Shown piece by piece: positions 7,389-14,349 of a stretch of DNA of 64,000 bases. The notes under the pieces are model-generated. The model saw only the letters and a program-made list of their open reading frames with translations, did no database searches and was not told the DNA's origin. Source of the DNA: Oscillospiraceae bacterium (lineage in GTDB: Bacteria > Bacillota > Clostridia > Oscillospirales > Oscillospiraceae); contig JAJPYE010000041.1 in the NCBI GenBank assembly GCA_021205095.1, positions 1 through 64,000 on the forward strand, given 5' to 3'. The first letter of the stretch is position 1; every line of letters begins with the position of its first letter. A program made the translations under genes and the position numbers.

Positions 7389-8419
7389 AGCGCAATCTCC
7401 CTGACGGCCCGCGCCGCCTGCTCCAGCTCCTCATCCGTGGTGGCATATCCCGCAGAGAGGCGAACCGTCCCCTGTGGGAAGGTACCCAGGGCCTTATGGG
7501 CCGCCGGGGCGCACTGAAGACCGCAGCGGGTTTGGACGCCGTATTCCTCCTCCAGCCGTTGCGCGGCCAGAGCGTTATCTATATTCTGAAAATCCAGAGA
7601 AAGGACGGGCAGCGCCGGTTCCCCCACGACGGTCACGCCGGGAATGTGGGAGAACAGCGTTTTCATAGCCGCTGTCTGGGCCTGTGCGCGGGCCTGAATG
7701 TCCTCAAAGCGGGGCTGAATATAGTCCAGCGCCGCGCCCAGGCCCATGATGCCCGGCAGGTTCAGGGTTCCCGGCTCAAATCTGTCCGGCAGGACGGGGG
7801 GCATATCCGCGCCGTCGGAATAGCTGCCTGTGCCGCCCAGAACCACCGGCTCCAGCGCCTCCGCCATGCGGGGAGACAGGAGCAGCAGCCCAATACCCTG
7901 AGGCCCCATCAGGCCCTTGTGGCCCGGAACGGCCATGGCGTCCGCGCCGGAGCTATCGAAGTCTATCGGCAGCACTCCGGCGGTCTGGGCGGCGTCCACG
8001 ATGGTGAAGGCGCCGCTTCTGGGAATATCGTACACCGCGCCGGAGACGTTGGAGCCGTGGGTGACAACGACGAGCCCATTATTGTCCTCGGTTGCGCCCA
8101 GACGATGAAGAGGCCGGGCCACGGCGTTGTGGGGCGGGCCGATGAGGTGAACCGAGTCTCCTGTCTTTAAAAGGCCGGACAGCGCCATATTCAGCCCCCA
8201 GGTGCAGCCGGGGGTAAAGATGACCCGCCGGGGGTCGGCCACGCCAAAGAAATCCGCCAGACGGCAGCGGATGTCCGTAACGGTCTCCGCTGTGTCATAG
8301 GCCAGGGCGTAGCCCCCGCGGGCGATGTTGGGAGCAGCCTGTGCAAGGCAGGCGGCCATAGCCTCGCCCACGCCGGGGGCCTTGGGCCAGGAACCGGCGG
8401 CGTTATCCAGAAATATCAT
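7385..8419 (-). CDS. Class V aminotransferase / cysteine desulfurase-like protein
   Basis: This 344-residue PLP enzyme belongs to the NifS/Csd fold. It begins MIFLDNAAGSWPKAPGV, carries VDAAQTAGVLPIDF (PLP-binding Asp-x-x-Gln), and the lysine expected to bind PLP is in AVPGHKGLMGPQG. A cysteine in the C-terminal TRCGLQCAPAAHK region may act as the persulfide/perselenide residue. Members in this operon setting may free selenium or sulfur from cysteine or selenocysteine for SelD or for the labile selenium cofactor. It sits between the DUF3343 gene and yqeB, overlapping both by 4 bases. The selenium role is inferred from position. Confidence 0.85.
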   Translation of the reverse strand: MIFLDNAAGSWPKAPGVGEAMAACLAQAAPNIARGGYALAYDTAETVTDIRCRLADFFGVADPRRVIFTPGCTWGLNMALSGLLKTGDSVHLIGPPHNAVARPLHRLGATEDNNGLVVVTHGSNVSGAVYDIPRSGAFTIVDAAQTAGVLPIDFDSSGADAMAVPGHKGLMGPQGIGLLLLSPRMAEALEPVVLGGTGSYSDGADMPPVLPDRFEPGTLNLPGIMGLGAALDYIQPRFEDIQARAQAQTAAMKTLFSHIPGVTVVGEPALPVLSLDFQNIDNALAAQRLEEEYGVQTRCGLQCAPAAHKALGTFPQGTVRLSAGYATTDEELEQAARAVREIAL

Positions 8420-8613
8420 CGAACGTATACCCCCTCCACATCATCCTGGGGCATATTCTCCGGCGGGGCGTCCCCCTCCAGCCGGGCGCAGGTGCCGCAG
8501 GAGGAGGAGAGAAAGCGGGGAACAGGCATCAGCGTCACGGAAATGCCCCGCTGCGCCATCTTCTGCCGGAAGCGGACGGCCCCGTAGTGGGACACAAAGG
8601 TGACGTATACCAT
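8416..8613 (-). CDS. DUF3343 small protein with CGTC motif
   Basis: This 65-residue protein fits the DUF3343 family, small proteins (putative Se/S carriers) found beside selD, yedF and yqeB. It begins MVYVTFVSHYGAVRFRQKM, and the central segment FLSSSCGTCARLEG holds a CxxC pair that could carry sulfur or selenium. It starts one base after the selD stop and overlaps the aminotransferase start by 4 bases. The family function is not established; the carrier idea rests on the paired cysteines and the neighbours. Confidence 0.8.
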   Translation of the reverse strand: MVYVTFVSHYGAVRFRQKMAQRGISVTLMPVPRFLSSSCGTCARLEGDAPPENMPQDDVEGVYVR

Positions 8614-8614
8614 T

Positions 8615-9622
8615 TTATGCCTCTACAATCACAGGGAAGGAACCCCGCTCCGCAGCATAGCCGATAATAGGCCAGGGCAGCGTCTCCGCCTCCTGCCGGG
8701 GCAGGGCGAACAGCAGTCCGCCGGAGGTCTGGGGGTCGTATAGTATATCCTCCAGCCAGAGGGGCAGCGCCGGGTCAGTGCGGGCCTTGCCCTCCAGAAA
8801 CTCCCGGTTCCGATAGGCCCCGGCGGGGATAAGGCCCATCCGGGCCAGCTCCGGCGCGGCGGGCTGATAGGGTACAGCCTGGGACAGAATACGCACCGTG
8901 ACGCCGCTGGCCTCCGCCAGCTCCCGGCAATGCCCCATCAGGCCGAAGCCGGTGATGTCCGTGCAGGCGTGGATGTGGTAGTTTTCCGCCTTCTGCTTGG
9001 CCGGGCCGTTCAGGGCGGACATGATGGCCGTCAGCTTGGTGAAGTCCCCGGACTCCAAAAGTCCGGCCCCGTGGGCCGTCACCAATATGCCGGTACCCAG
9101 GGGCTTTGTCAGCACAAGGGCGTCCCCCGGTCTCGCACCGGCGTTTGTCCAGAGCTTATCCTTCTGCCCGAAGCCGGTGACGCACAGGCCGTATTTTGGG
9201 CTGGCGTCCTCAATGGAATGGCCCCCGGCCACGGTGACGCCCGCCTCCGCGGCCTTGGCGTGGCCCCCGGCCAATATGTCCCGCACCTGCTCCAGCTCCA
9301 GGCAGGTGGGAAAGCACAAAAGGTTCAGGGCCAGCACCGGCTCGCCCCCCATGGCCCAAACGTCCGAAAGGGCGTTGGCCGCCGCCACCTGGCCGAACAG
9401 GAAGGGATCGTCGAACATGGGGGGGAAGAAGTCCACGGTCTGAATCAGAACCCGCCCGTCCCCTAAATCGTAGGCGCAGGCGTCGTCCGAGGTGTCGAAG
9501 CCTACAAGCAGATTATCCGCCTGAAAATTCGGCAGCGCCCGCACCACCTGGGACAGTACGCCGGGGCCTATCTTGGCCCCGCAGCCGGAGCTGCTTGAAA
9601 ATTCTGTCAGTCGGTGGCTCAT
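8615..9622 (-). CDS. selD: Selenide, water dikinase
   Basis: This 335-residue enzyme makes selenophosphate from selenide and ATP, the selenium donor for selenocysteine, selenouridine and the selenium cofactor of molybdenum hydroxylases. Near the N-terminus SSSSGCGAKIGPGVL gives a cysteine (not selenocysteine) at the catalytic position and the conserved lysine. VGFDTSDDACAY and the glycine-rich VTVAGGHSIEDASPKYGL match the ATP-grasp-like PurM fold. I choose ATG 9622 because it overlaps the yedF stop by 4 bases and yields the family N-terminus; an in-frame extension to 9904 would be read through yedF and is unlikely. Confidence 0.95.
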   Translation of the reverse strand: MSHRLTEFSSSSGCGAKIGPGVLSQVVRALPNFQADNLLVGFDTSDDACAYDLGDGRVLIQTVDFFPPMFDDPFLFGQVAAANALSDVWAMGGEPVLALNLLCFPTCLELEQVRDILAGGHAKAAEAGVTVAGGHSIEDASPKYGLCVTGFGQKDKLWTNAGARPGDALVLTKPLGTGILVTAHGAGLLESGDFTKLTAIMSALNGPAKQKAENYHIHACTDITGFGLMGHCRELAEASGVTVRILSQAVPYQPAAPELARMGLIPAGAYRNREFLEGKARTDPALPLWLEDILYDPQTSGGLLFALPRQEAETLPWPIIGYAAERGSFPVIVEA

Positions 9623-9822
9623 TTGGAAAGTTGAAGAACCCAGACAGGCCCCTCCTCCTGCACCGTCACCTGATAGCCCGCGTGGGCGGCGAAGCGGGTG
9701 CAGTTTCCCTTGGCTGCGGCGTTGTCCACGGCGATTTCCATGGTCTCCGGCTTGTCCTTCAGCGCCTGCCGGAGCATCAGCACCGGCTCCGGGCAGGAGC
9801 GGCCTATGGCGTCTATTCTCAT
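9619..9822 (-). CDS. yedF: YedF/TusA-family sulfurtransferase-like protein
   Basis: This 67-residue protein has the SirA/TusA fold, starting MRIDAIGRSCPEPVLMLRQAL with the family's CPxPVL cysteine near residue 10. Proteins of this type carry persulfide or, in selenium clusters, possibly selenium, and YedF is a marker of selenium metabolism. The start at ATG 9822 overlaps the yedE stop by 4 bases; an upstream in-frame start at 9861 adds 13 residues and is less likely. Its product may pass selenium from the transporter YedE to SelD, an inference from gene order. Confidence 0.88.
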   Translation of the reverse strand: MRIDAIGRSCPEPVLMLRQALKDKPETMEIAVDNAAAKGNCTRFAAHAGYQVTVQEEGPVWVLQLSK

Positions 9823-10889
9823 GCTGCGTCCTCCTTTTTCCTGGCCTGACGGGTGTAGCACCAGGCAATAGCCAGCAAAACGATAAGTCCAATGATAACG
9901 GCAATGCGCCCGTTCAGCGTGGAGCCGGATGTGGAGGAGGCCAGCCCAAAGTTATGGGCGAAAGCAGCCCCCAGGGCAAAGCCGATAACGGTCATGGCCG
10001 CGTCAGAGCTGCCCTCCCCGGACAGGATGACCTGCCGCAGGGGACAGCCGCCTGCCAGCACGGCCCCCAGGCCGGACAGCATCATGCCGAGAAAATTCCA
10101 AAGATGATCGGTATGGGCGATGGGCTGGTCGGCAAAGCCCAGGCTGAATTTGCCAGTGACGACGTTTAAGAGCAGCGCACCGAGAAACACGCCGATATAG
10201 CCCAGCAGGAGGGTATTGTCCCCGAAGAGCATCATATCCCGAATCCCCCCGGCCATGCACAGGCGGGTGCGCTGGGCGATGGCCCCCACGATGAGACCGG
10301 CCAGCAGGCTTAGGAGGATAGGCGCGTGCATGGAGCCTGGCCCTTCCTCTGAAAAGGCCAGCAGGCTGGGAAATGCCACCAGAATCACCAGCAGCGCGAC
10401 CTGGACGCTGGGGAAGGCCGCGCCCTCCAGCGTATTCTGCCGCTGGGAGGGGCCGAGGGAGAAGCCCTTGTTCAGGAAAAACACGCCCACGCCAATGCCA
10501 GCAACAAAGCCAAACAGTCCCACTAAAGCGTTCAAATCTCCGGCGGCCAGACGGATAATCATGCGGAAGGGACAGCCCAGAAACACCAGCGCACCCACCA
10601 CAGTGAAAAAGCCGATGACCAGCCGGATAAAGGGGCTGGAGCCGCCTCTGGGGCGAAATTCCTTAAAGCACAGGGCCATGATAAGGCTGCCAAGTACCAG
10701 GCCGATAATTTCAGGTCGGAGATACTGCACATTGGCGGAGGAATGAAGTCCCAGAGCCCCCACGGAGTCCCGGATGAAGCAGGCGATGCAAAAGCCCATG
10801 TTGGCAGGGTTTCCGAACAGCGTGAGCGCCACCGCGATAAGACCGATAACGATGCCGCCGCCCAGAAGGAACCATTTTTCTTTTTTCAT
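9819..10889 (-). CDS. yedE: YedE/YeeE-family putative selenium transporter
   Basis: This 356-residue integral membrane protein has about ten hydrophobic segments and two YeeE-type repeats. Conserved cysteines lie in GFCIACFIRDSVGAL, FLGCPFRMIIRLAAGDLNA and LAGGCPLRQVILSGEG, as in the selenium metabolism membrane protein YedE/FdhT. It is the first gene of the operon. ATG 10889 (MKKEKWFLLGGG) is preferred over an in-frame start at 11009 because the promoter at 10927-10955 lies between them. It probably imports a selenium compound; transport has not been shown for this protein. Confidence 0.88.
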   Translation of the reverse strand: MKKEKWFLLGGGIVIGLIAVALTLFGNPANMGFCIACFIRDSVGALGLHSSANVQYLRPEIIGLVLGSLIMALCFKEFRPRGGSSPFIRLVIGFFTVVGALVFLGCPFRMIIRLAAGDLNALVGLFGFVAGIGVGVFFLNKGFSLGPSQRQNTLEGAAFPSVQVALLVILVAFPSLLAFSEEGPGSMHAPILLSLLAGLIVGAIAQRTRLCMAGGIRDMMLFGDNTLLLGYIGVFLGALLLNVVTGKFSLGFADQPIAHTDHLWNFLGMMLSGLGAVLAGGCPLRQVILSGEGSSDAAMTVIGFALGAAFAHNFGLASSTSGSTLNGRIAVIIGLIVLLAIAWCYTRQARKKEDAA

Positions 10890-10926
10890 AAAATAAGGTA
10901 TCCCCCTTCGTTCGCGTCTATACGTC

Positions 10927-10955
10927 ATTTTACATGAGCGGAATGTCTTTGTCAA
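10927..10955 (-). promoter_or_regulatory. Selenium operon promoter
   Basis: On the minus strand TTGACA (10950-10955) and TAAAAT (10927-10932) are spaced by exactly 17 bases, giving a near-consensus sigma-A promoter. Transcription would begin near 10920, about 30 bases before the yedE ATG at 10889. Confidence 0.75.
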
Positions 10956-11000
10956 CGCGAAAGCGATTTGGGAACTGGGGCAGAATGATGCTGAATGGAC

Positions 11001-11043
11001 AAAAAACACCGGCGCTTCCTCAAACGGGAAGCGTCGGCGTTTA
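11001..11043 (-). terminator. htpG terminator
   Basis: Just after the htpG stop, the minus strand forms a 15-bp stem with a few wobble pairs (GCTTCC/GGAAGC at the loop end) followed by TTTTTTG. It separates htpG from the selenium operon. Confidence 0.8.
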
Positions 11044-11051
11044 AAACTTTC

Positions 11052-12959
11052 TTAAAACAGCTCGCAGACCAATTCAGTGTAAGCTGCCGGGTCGTCCAGA
11101 GAAATACCGGCGATTAGCTGGGCCTGGGCCAGCAGAACCATGGACAGGTGAGCGGCCCTGGTCTTGTCCTCCTGCCAGGCCTTTTCCAGAGCGGCGAAGG
11201 CGGCGTGGTTGGCGTTCAGCTCCAGGACGCGGTGGGCCTTTACGTTCTCGCCCTCCGGGACGCCGGGGAGATTCTGGAAATATTTTTCCATCTCCAGCGT
11301 CACCTCGCCCTCGGTAGTCAGGAAGACGGGCTGGGACTTCAGCTTGTGGCTGAGACGGACGGTCTCCACCGTTCCGCCCAGGCTCTCCTTGACGAAGTCC
11401 AGCAGCTCTTTGTACTGCTCGCTCTTTTCCTCGGTCTCCTTCTTCTCCTCCTCGGATTCCAGACCCAAGTCGTCGGAGGTGACGTTGCAGAAGCTCTTCT
11501 CGCTGTAGGAGCCCAGCATCTGCATGACGAACTCGTCCACATTGTCCGTGAGGCACAGCATATCATAGCCTGCGGCCTTGACCGTCTCCGCCTGAGGCAG
11601 GGCGGCGGCCCGCTTGGCTGTCTCCGCGCAGGCATAATAGATTTTTGTCTGGCCTTCCGGCATGGCGTCCACGTACTCCTTCAGGCTTACCAGCTTGTCC
11701 TGGTTGGCGCTGTAGAACATCAGCAGATCCTGAAGCTGCTCCTTGTGCATCCCGTAATCGCCGACCACGCCGTATTTCAGTTGGGGGGCGAACGCCTTAT
11801 AGAAGGTCAGGTAATGCTCCCTGTCCTCGTCCATCAGGCGTTTCAGCTCGGCCAGAATCTTCTTTTCCAGGTTCCCGGCGATGATCTTAAGCTGCCGGTC
11901 GTGCTGCAAAAGCTCGCGGGAGATGTTCAGGCTCAGGTCGGGGGAGTCCACCACGCCCCGGACGAAGCGGAAATGCTCCGGCACCAGGTCGGCGCACTTG
12001 TCCATAATCATCACGCCGGAGGAATACAGCTGTAATCCCGGCTGATAGTCCCGCGTATAATAGTCATAAGGAGCCTGGGCGGGAATGAACAGCATGGCCT
12101 TGTAGCTGGTGAGACCCTCGGCGTTGACACGAATAACGGCGACCGGGTCGGCGGCGTCATGGAAATGCTCTTTATAATAGGCCTTGCAGTCGTCGTCGGA
12201 CACCTCGCTCTTGGGGCGCTGCCAGATGGGAACCATGGTGTTCACCACCTGATCCTCCACGATGGTCTTATATTCGCCCTTGCCGTCCTCGCCGCCTTTT
12301 TCATCCCATTCCCGGCGCTCTACCATCATGTGAATGGGCCAGCGGACATAGTCGGAATACTTCTTTATAAGCTCCTTCAGCTCCCAGCCTTCCAGATAGG
12401 TGCCGTATTCCTCCTGGTCGGTGTCCTCCTTGATGTGCATGATAACGTCCGTGCCGACGGCGTCCTTTTCACATTCCGTGATGGTGTAGCCGTCCGCGCC
12501 GGAGGATTCCCAGCGATAGGCCTGCTCCTCACCGAAGGCCTTGGTGACGACCGTTACCTTGTCGGCCACCATGAACGCGGAATAGAAGCCCACGCCGAAC
12601 TGGCCGATGACGTCCATGTCCGCAGCCTCCTCGCTCTCCGCCAGCGTGTCCCGGAACTGGCGGGTGCCGCTGGAGGCGATGACGCCCAGATTGTTTTCCA
12701 ACTCCTCCTTTGTCATGCCGATGCCGTTGTCGGAGACAGTCAGCGTCCGGCCTTCCTTGTCCGTATCGATGCGGATGAGGAAGTCCTCCCGGCTCAGACC
12801 CACGGATTCGTCCGTCAGGGAACGGTAGCACAGCTTGTCGATAGCGTCGGAGGCGTTGGAGATGATCTCCCGCAGGAAAATCTCCTTGTGGGTGTAGATG
12901 GAGTTGATCATCAGATCCAGCAGACGCTTGGATTCAGCCTTGAATTGTTTTTTTGCCAT
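11052..12959 (-). CDS. htpG: Molecular chaperone HtpG (Hsp90)
   Basis: This 635-residue cytoplasmic chaperone is bacterial Hsp90. The N-terminal GHKL ATPase domain shows REIISNASDAIDKL, TVSDNGIGMTKEEL and GQFGVGFYSAFMVADKV. The middle domain includes GVVDSPDLSLNISRELLQ with the catalytic arginine in that segment, and the C-terminal dimerisation domain completes a normal length. The gene is monocistronic, between a CIRCE-bearing promoter (13016-13069) and a terminator (11001-11043). Control by HrcA is expected from the perfect CIRCE element, whereas in B. subtilis htpG is not HrcA-controlled. Confidence 0.97.
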   Translation of the reverse strand: MAKKQFKAESKRLLDLMINSIYTHKEIFLREIISNASDAIDKLCYRSLTDESVGLSREDFLIRIDTDKEGRTLTVSDNGIGMTKEELENNLGVIASSGTRQFRDTLAESEEAADMDVIGQFGVGFYSAFMVADKVTVVTKAFGEEQAYRWESSGADGYTITECEKDAVGTDVIMHIKEDTDQEEYGTYLEGWELKELIKKYSDYVRWPIHMMVERREWDEKGGEDGKGEYKTIVEDQVVNTMVPIWQRPKSEVSDDDCKAYYKEHFHDAADPVAVIRVNAEGLTSYKAMLFIPAQAPYDYYTRDYQPGLQLYSSGVMIMDKCADLVPEHFRFVRGVVDSPDLSLNISRELLQHDRQLKIIAGNLEKKILAELKRLMDEDREHYLTFYKAFAPQLKYGVVGDYGMHKEQLQDLLMFYSANQDKLVSLKEYVDAMPEGQTKIYYACAETAKRAAALPQAETVKAAGYDMLCLTDNVDEFVMQMLGSYSEKSFCNVTSDDLGLESEEEKKETEEKSEQYKELLDFVKESLGGTVETVRLSHKLKSQPVFLTTEGEVTLEMEKYFQNLPGVPEGENVKAHRVLELNANHAAFAALEKAWQEDKTRAAHLSMVLLAQAQLIAGISLDDPAAYTELVCELF

Positions 12960-13015
12960 AATTTAAGATAAAGCCCCTTTCCGGGTGCTGCTTCGTCCCC
13001 AGAAGAGACGAGGAT

Positions 13016-13042
13016 TTAGCACTCTGTTTCTTTGAGTGCTAA
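13016..13042. promoter_or_regulatory. CIRCE operator (HrcA binding site) of htpG
   Basis: TTAGCACTC-N9-GAGTGCTAA is a perfect match to the CIRCE consensus. It overlaps the -10 element of the htpG promoter, so bound HrcA would block transcription until heat stress. It also forms a hairpin in the mRNA leader. Confidence 0.95.
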
Positions 13043-13069
13043 TTTACCACCTTTTGGCGAGTATGTCAA
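13041..13069 (-). promoter_or_regulatory. htpG promoter
   Basis: On the minus strand TTGACA (13064-13069) and TAAATT (13041-13046) are spaced by 17 bases. The -10 runs into the CIRCE arm. The remainder of the 309-base intergenic region 12960-13268 is AT-rich and holds the plus-strand promoter and 24-bp motif of the lipoprotein gene. Confidence 0.8.
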
Positions 13070-13192
13070 CCCCTAGGAATAAAAATATCCTGTGAAGGAC
13101 AGGAGAAATTTCAAAAAAGCGTCAAACTTCGTCCATTTTGCATTAGAAATGTTAAAATATATTACAAGTTGATTACAGATTTATAATCACCC

Positions 13193-13222
13193 TTTACTTT
13201 GTCACCAAAAGTCGATTATAAT
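13193..13222 (+). promoter_or_regulatory. Promoter of the lipoprotein gene
   Basis: TTTACT (13193-13198) and TATAAT (13217-13222) are spaced by 18 bases. The predicted start near 13229 lies inside the 24-bp motif at 13225-13248. Confidence 0.5.
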
Positions 13223-13224
13223 AA

Positions 13225-13248
13225 TTTACATAAAACGATTGACATAAT
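13225..13248. repeat. 24-bp motif, copy 2 of 2
   Basis: This copy matches 25-48 at 21 of 24 positions. It covers the predicted transcription start of the lipoprotein gene and ends 20 bases before the ATG, a position suited to an operator. Confidence 0.45.
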
Positions 13249-13268
13249 GGCAAGGTTGAGGATAAAAA

Positions 13269-14180
13269 ATGAAGCGACTTACCATGTTTATTTTGGCGGC
13301 GGCCATGACGTTTGCTCTTAGCGCCTGCGGCGGTCAGACGCAGGAGGAAGCTGCCCAAGTGACCGCGCCGCCCGCCACGGTAGCGCCTGCGGCTGAGGAA
13401 TCGGCGGTGGTGACAGCCTCGATCTCCACTGCGGAGAGCGTCGCCTCAGCTATTCCCACCAGCGTGGAACCGCTGTCCCTGCCTGAGGCTGTGGACGGCT
13501 GGCAGGACAGTTATCTGGCTTTTTTGGATGATAACTATGATATATTTGCGGCGCTGTGGCCGGAGGGAATGACCGGCGTTGGTTTTGTGGATTTGGATTT
13601 GGACGGCACGCCGGAGATGATTATTTTCGATCAGGGGGCTTCTGCCACCCTGGGCGCGCAGCTATTTGACCTGGTGGAGGGCCAGGTGGTTTGCGTGTCA
13701 AGCACGCTGGACAGCGCCTCCGGCGCCTTTGGAGATGAGTATTTTTCCACGGTTTCCGTTTGCACCAGCTATTTTGAGGCGTTTCGGCTCAGTTATACTA
13801 CAGAGAATGGCTGGTGTTTTTGGGTGGACAGCGCCAACGGGACGCTGGAATCCACCTGGAACGAGGTCGTTCGATTTGACTGTGAGGACGGCGTACTGAA
13901 CCCGATAAGCGTCTGCTCGCGTTACTTGGAGAGCGATGAGGAGACCGGCCTCGTGGTGGCGGAGAGCTATACCGTGTCCGGCCAGGAGGCGCAGGCGGCG
14001 GACTACGAAGCGGCAGCCAACATCTATCTCTATGGTCAGGACGCAGGCTATGAGGCTTCGGGCGTGTTTCTGTGGAGCGACAACAGCTATGACACCACCT
14101 ATGAAGGGTTTCTGACCCTGGCGCAGGCTGCCGTTGAGGCCTACAGACCCATCGAAACAGAGAATATCTCCGCGTCTTGA
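13269..14180 (+). CDS. Hypothetical lipoprotein
   Basis: This 303-residue protein has a lipoprotein signal peptide with lipobox LSAC (Cys20), then a low-complexity Ala/Thr/Val/Glu linker (to about residue 75) and a globular acidic domain. The domain contains MTGVGFVDLDLDGTPEMIIFDQG, resembling the calcium-binding-like D-D-D-G loops of FG-GAP/VCBS-type surface proteins. A Shine-Dalgarno GAGG lies 7 bases before the ATG. The gene is monocistronic, with promoter 13193-13222 and terminator 14206-14234. I do not recognise a named family; it is probably anchored on the outer face of the membrane. Confidence 0.8.
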   Translation: MKRLTMFILAAAMTFALSACGGQTQEEAAQVTAPPATVAPAAEESAVVTASISTAESVASAIPTSVEPLSLPEAVDGWQDSYLAFLDDNYDIFAALWPEGMTGVGFVDLDLDGTPEMIIFDQGASATLGAQLFDLVEGQVVCVSSTLDSASGAFGDEYFSTVSVCTSYFEAFRLSYTTENGWCFWVDSANGTLESTWNEVVRFDCEDGVLNPISVCSRYLESDEETGLVVAESYTVSGQEAQAADYEAAANIYLYGQDAGYEASGVFLWSDNSYDTTYEGFLTLAQAAVEAYRPIETENISAS

Positions 14181-14205
14181 CAAAATCTGACAGGCCATCT
14201 CTGGC

Positions 14206-14234
14206 AAAGGACGGCAAATGCCGTCCTTTTTTCA
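14206..14234 (+). terminator. Lipoprotein gene terminator
   Basis: An 11-bp perfect stem (14206-14216 with 14219-14229) with a two-base loop runs into a TTTTTT tract. It overlaps the first ATG (14218) of the following open frame, which argues against that ATG as the real start of the AAA ATPase gene. Confidence 0.85.
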
Positions 14235-14254
14235 GAGTTTGGGATTGTTTGGTC

Positions 14255-14283
14255 TTGTTTGGGCGGGAATTTTGCTATATAAT
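14255..14283 (+). promoter_or_regulatory. Promoter of the AAA+ ATPase gene
   Basis: TTGTTT (14255-14260) and a perfect TATAAT (14278-14283) are spaced by 17 bases. The predicted start near 14290 lies downstream of the ATG at 14218 but upstream of GTG 14350. Confidence 0.6.
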
Positions 14284-14349
14284 ATAATCAGTGTGCTTTT
14301 GTGCTTTCTTAGCAAAAAATGCCAAACGCCGGAAAGGGACGGTAGCGCT

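Noticed and set aside
8615..9904. Selenocysteine (in-frame TGA) selD
   Set aside because: The catalytic position is encoded as cysteine in SGCGAKI; no TGA is needed.
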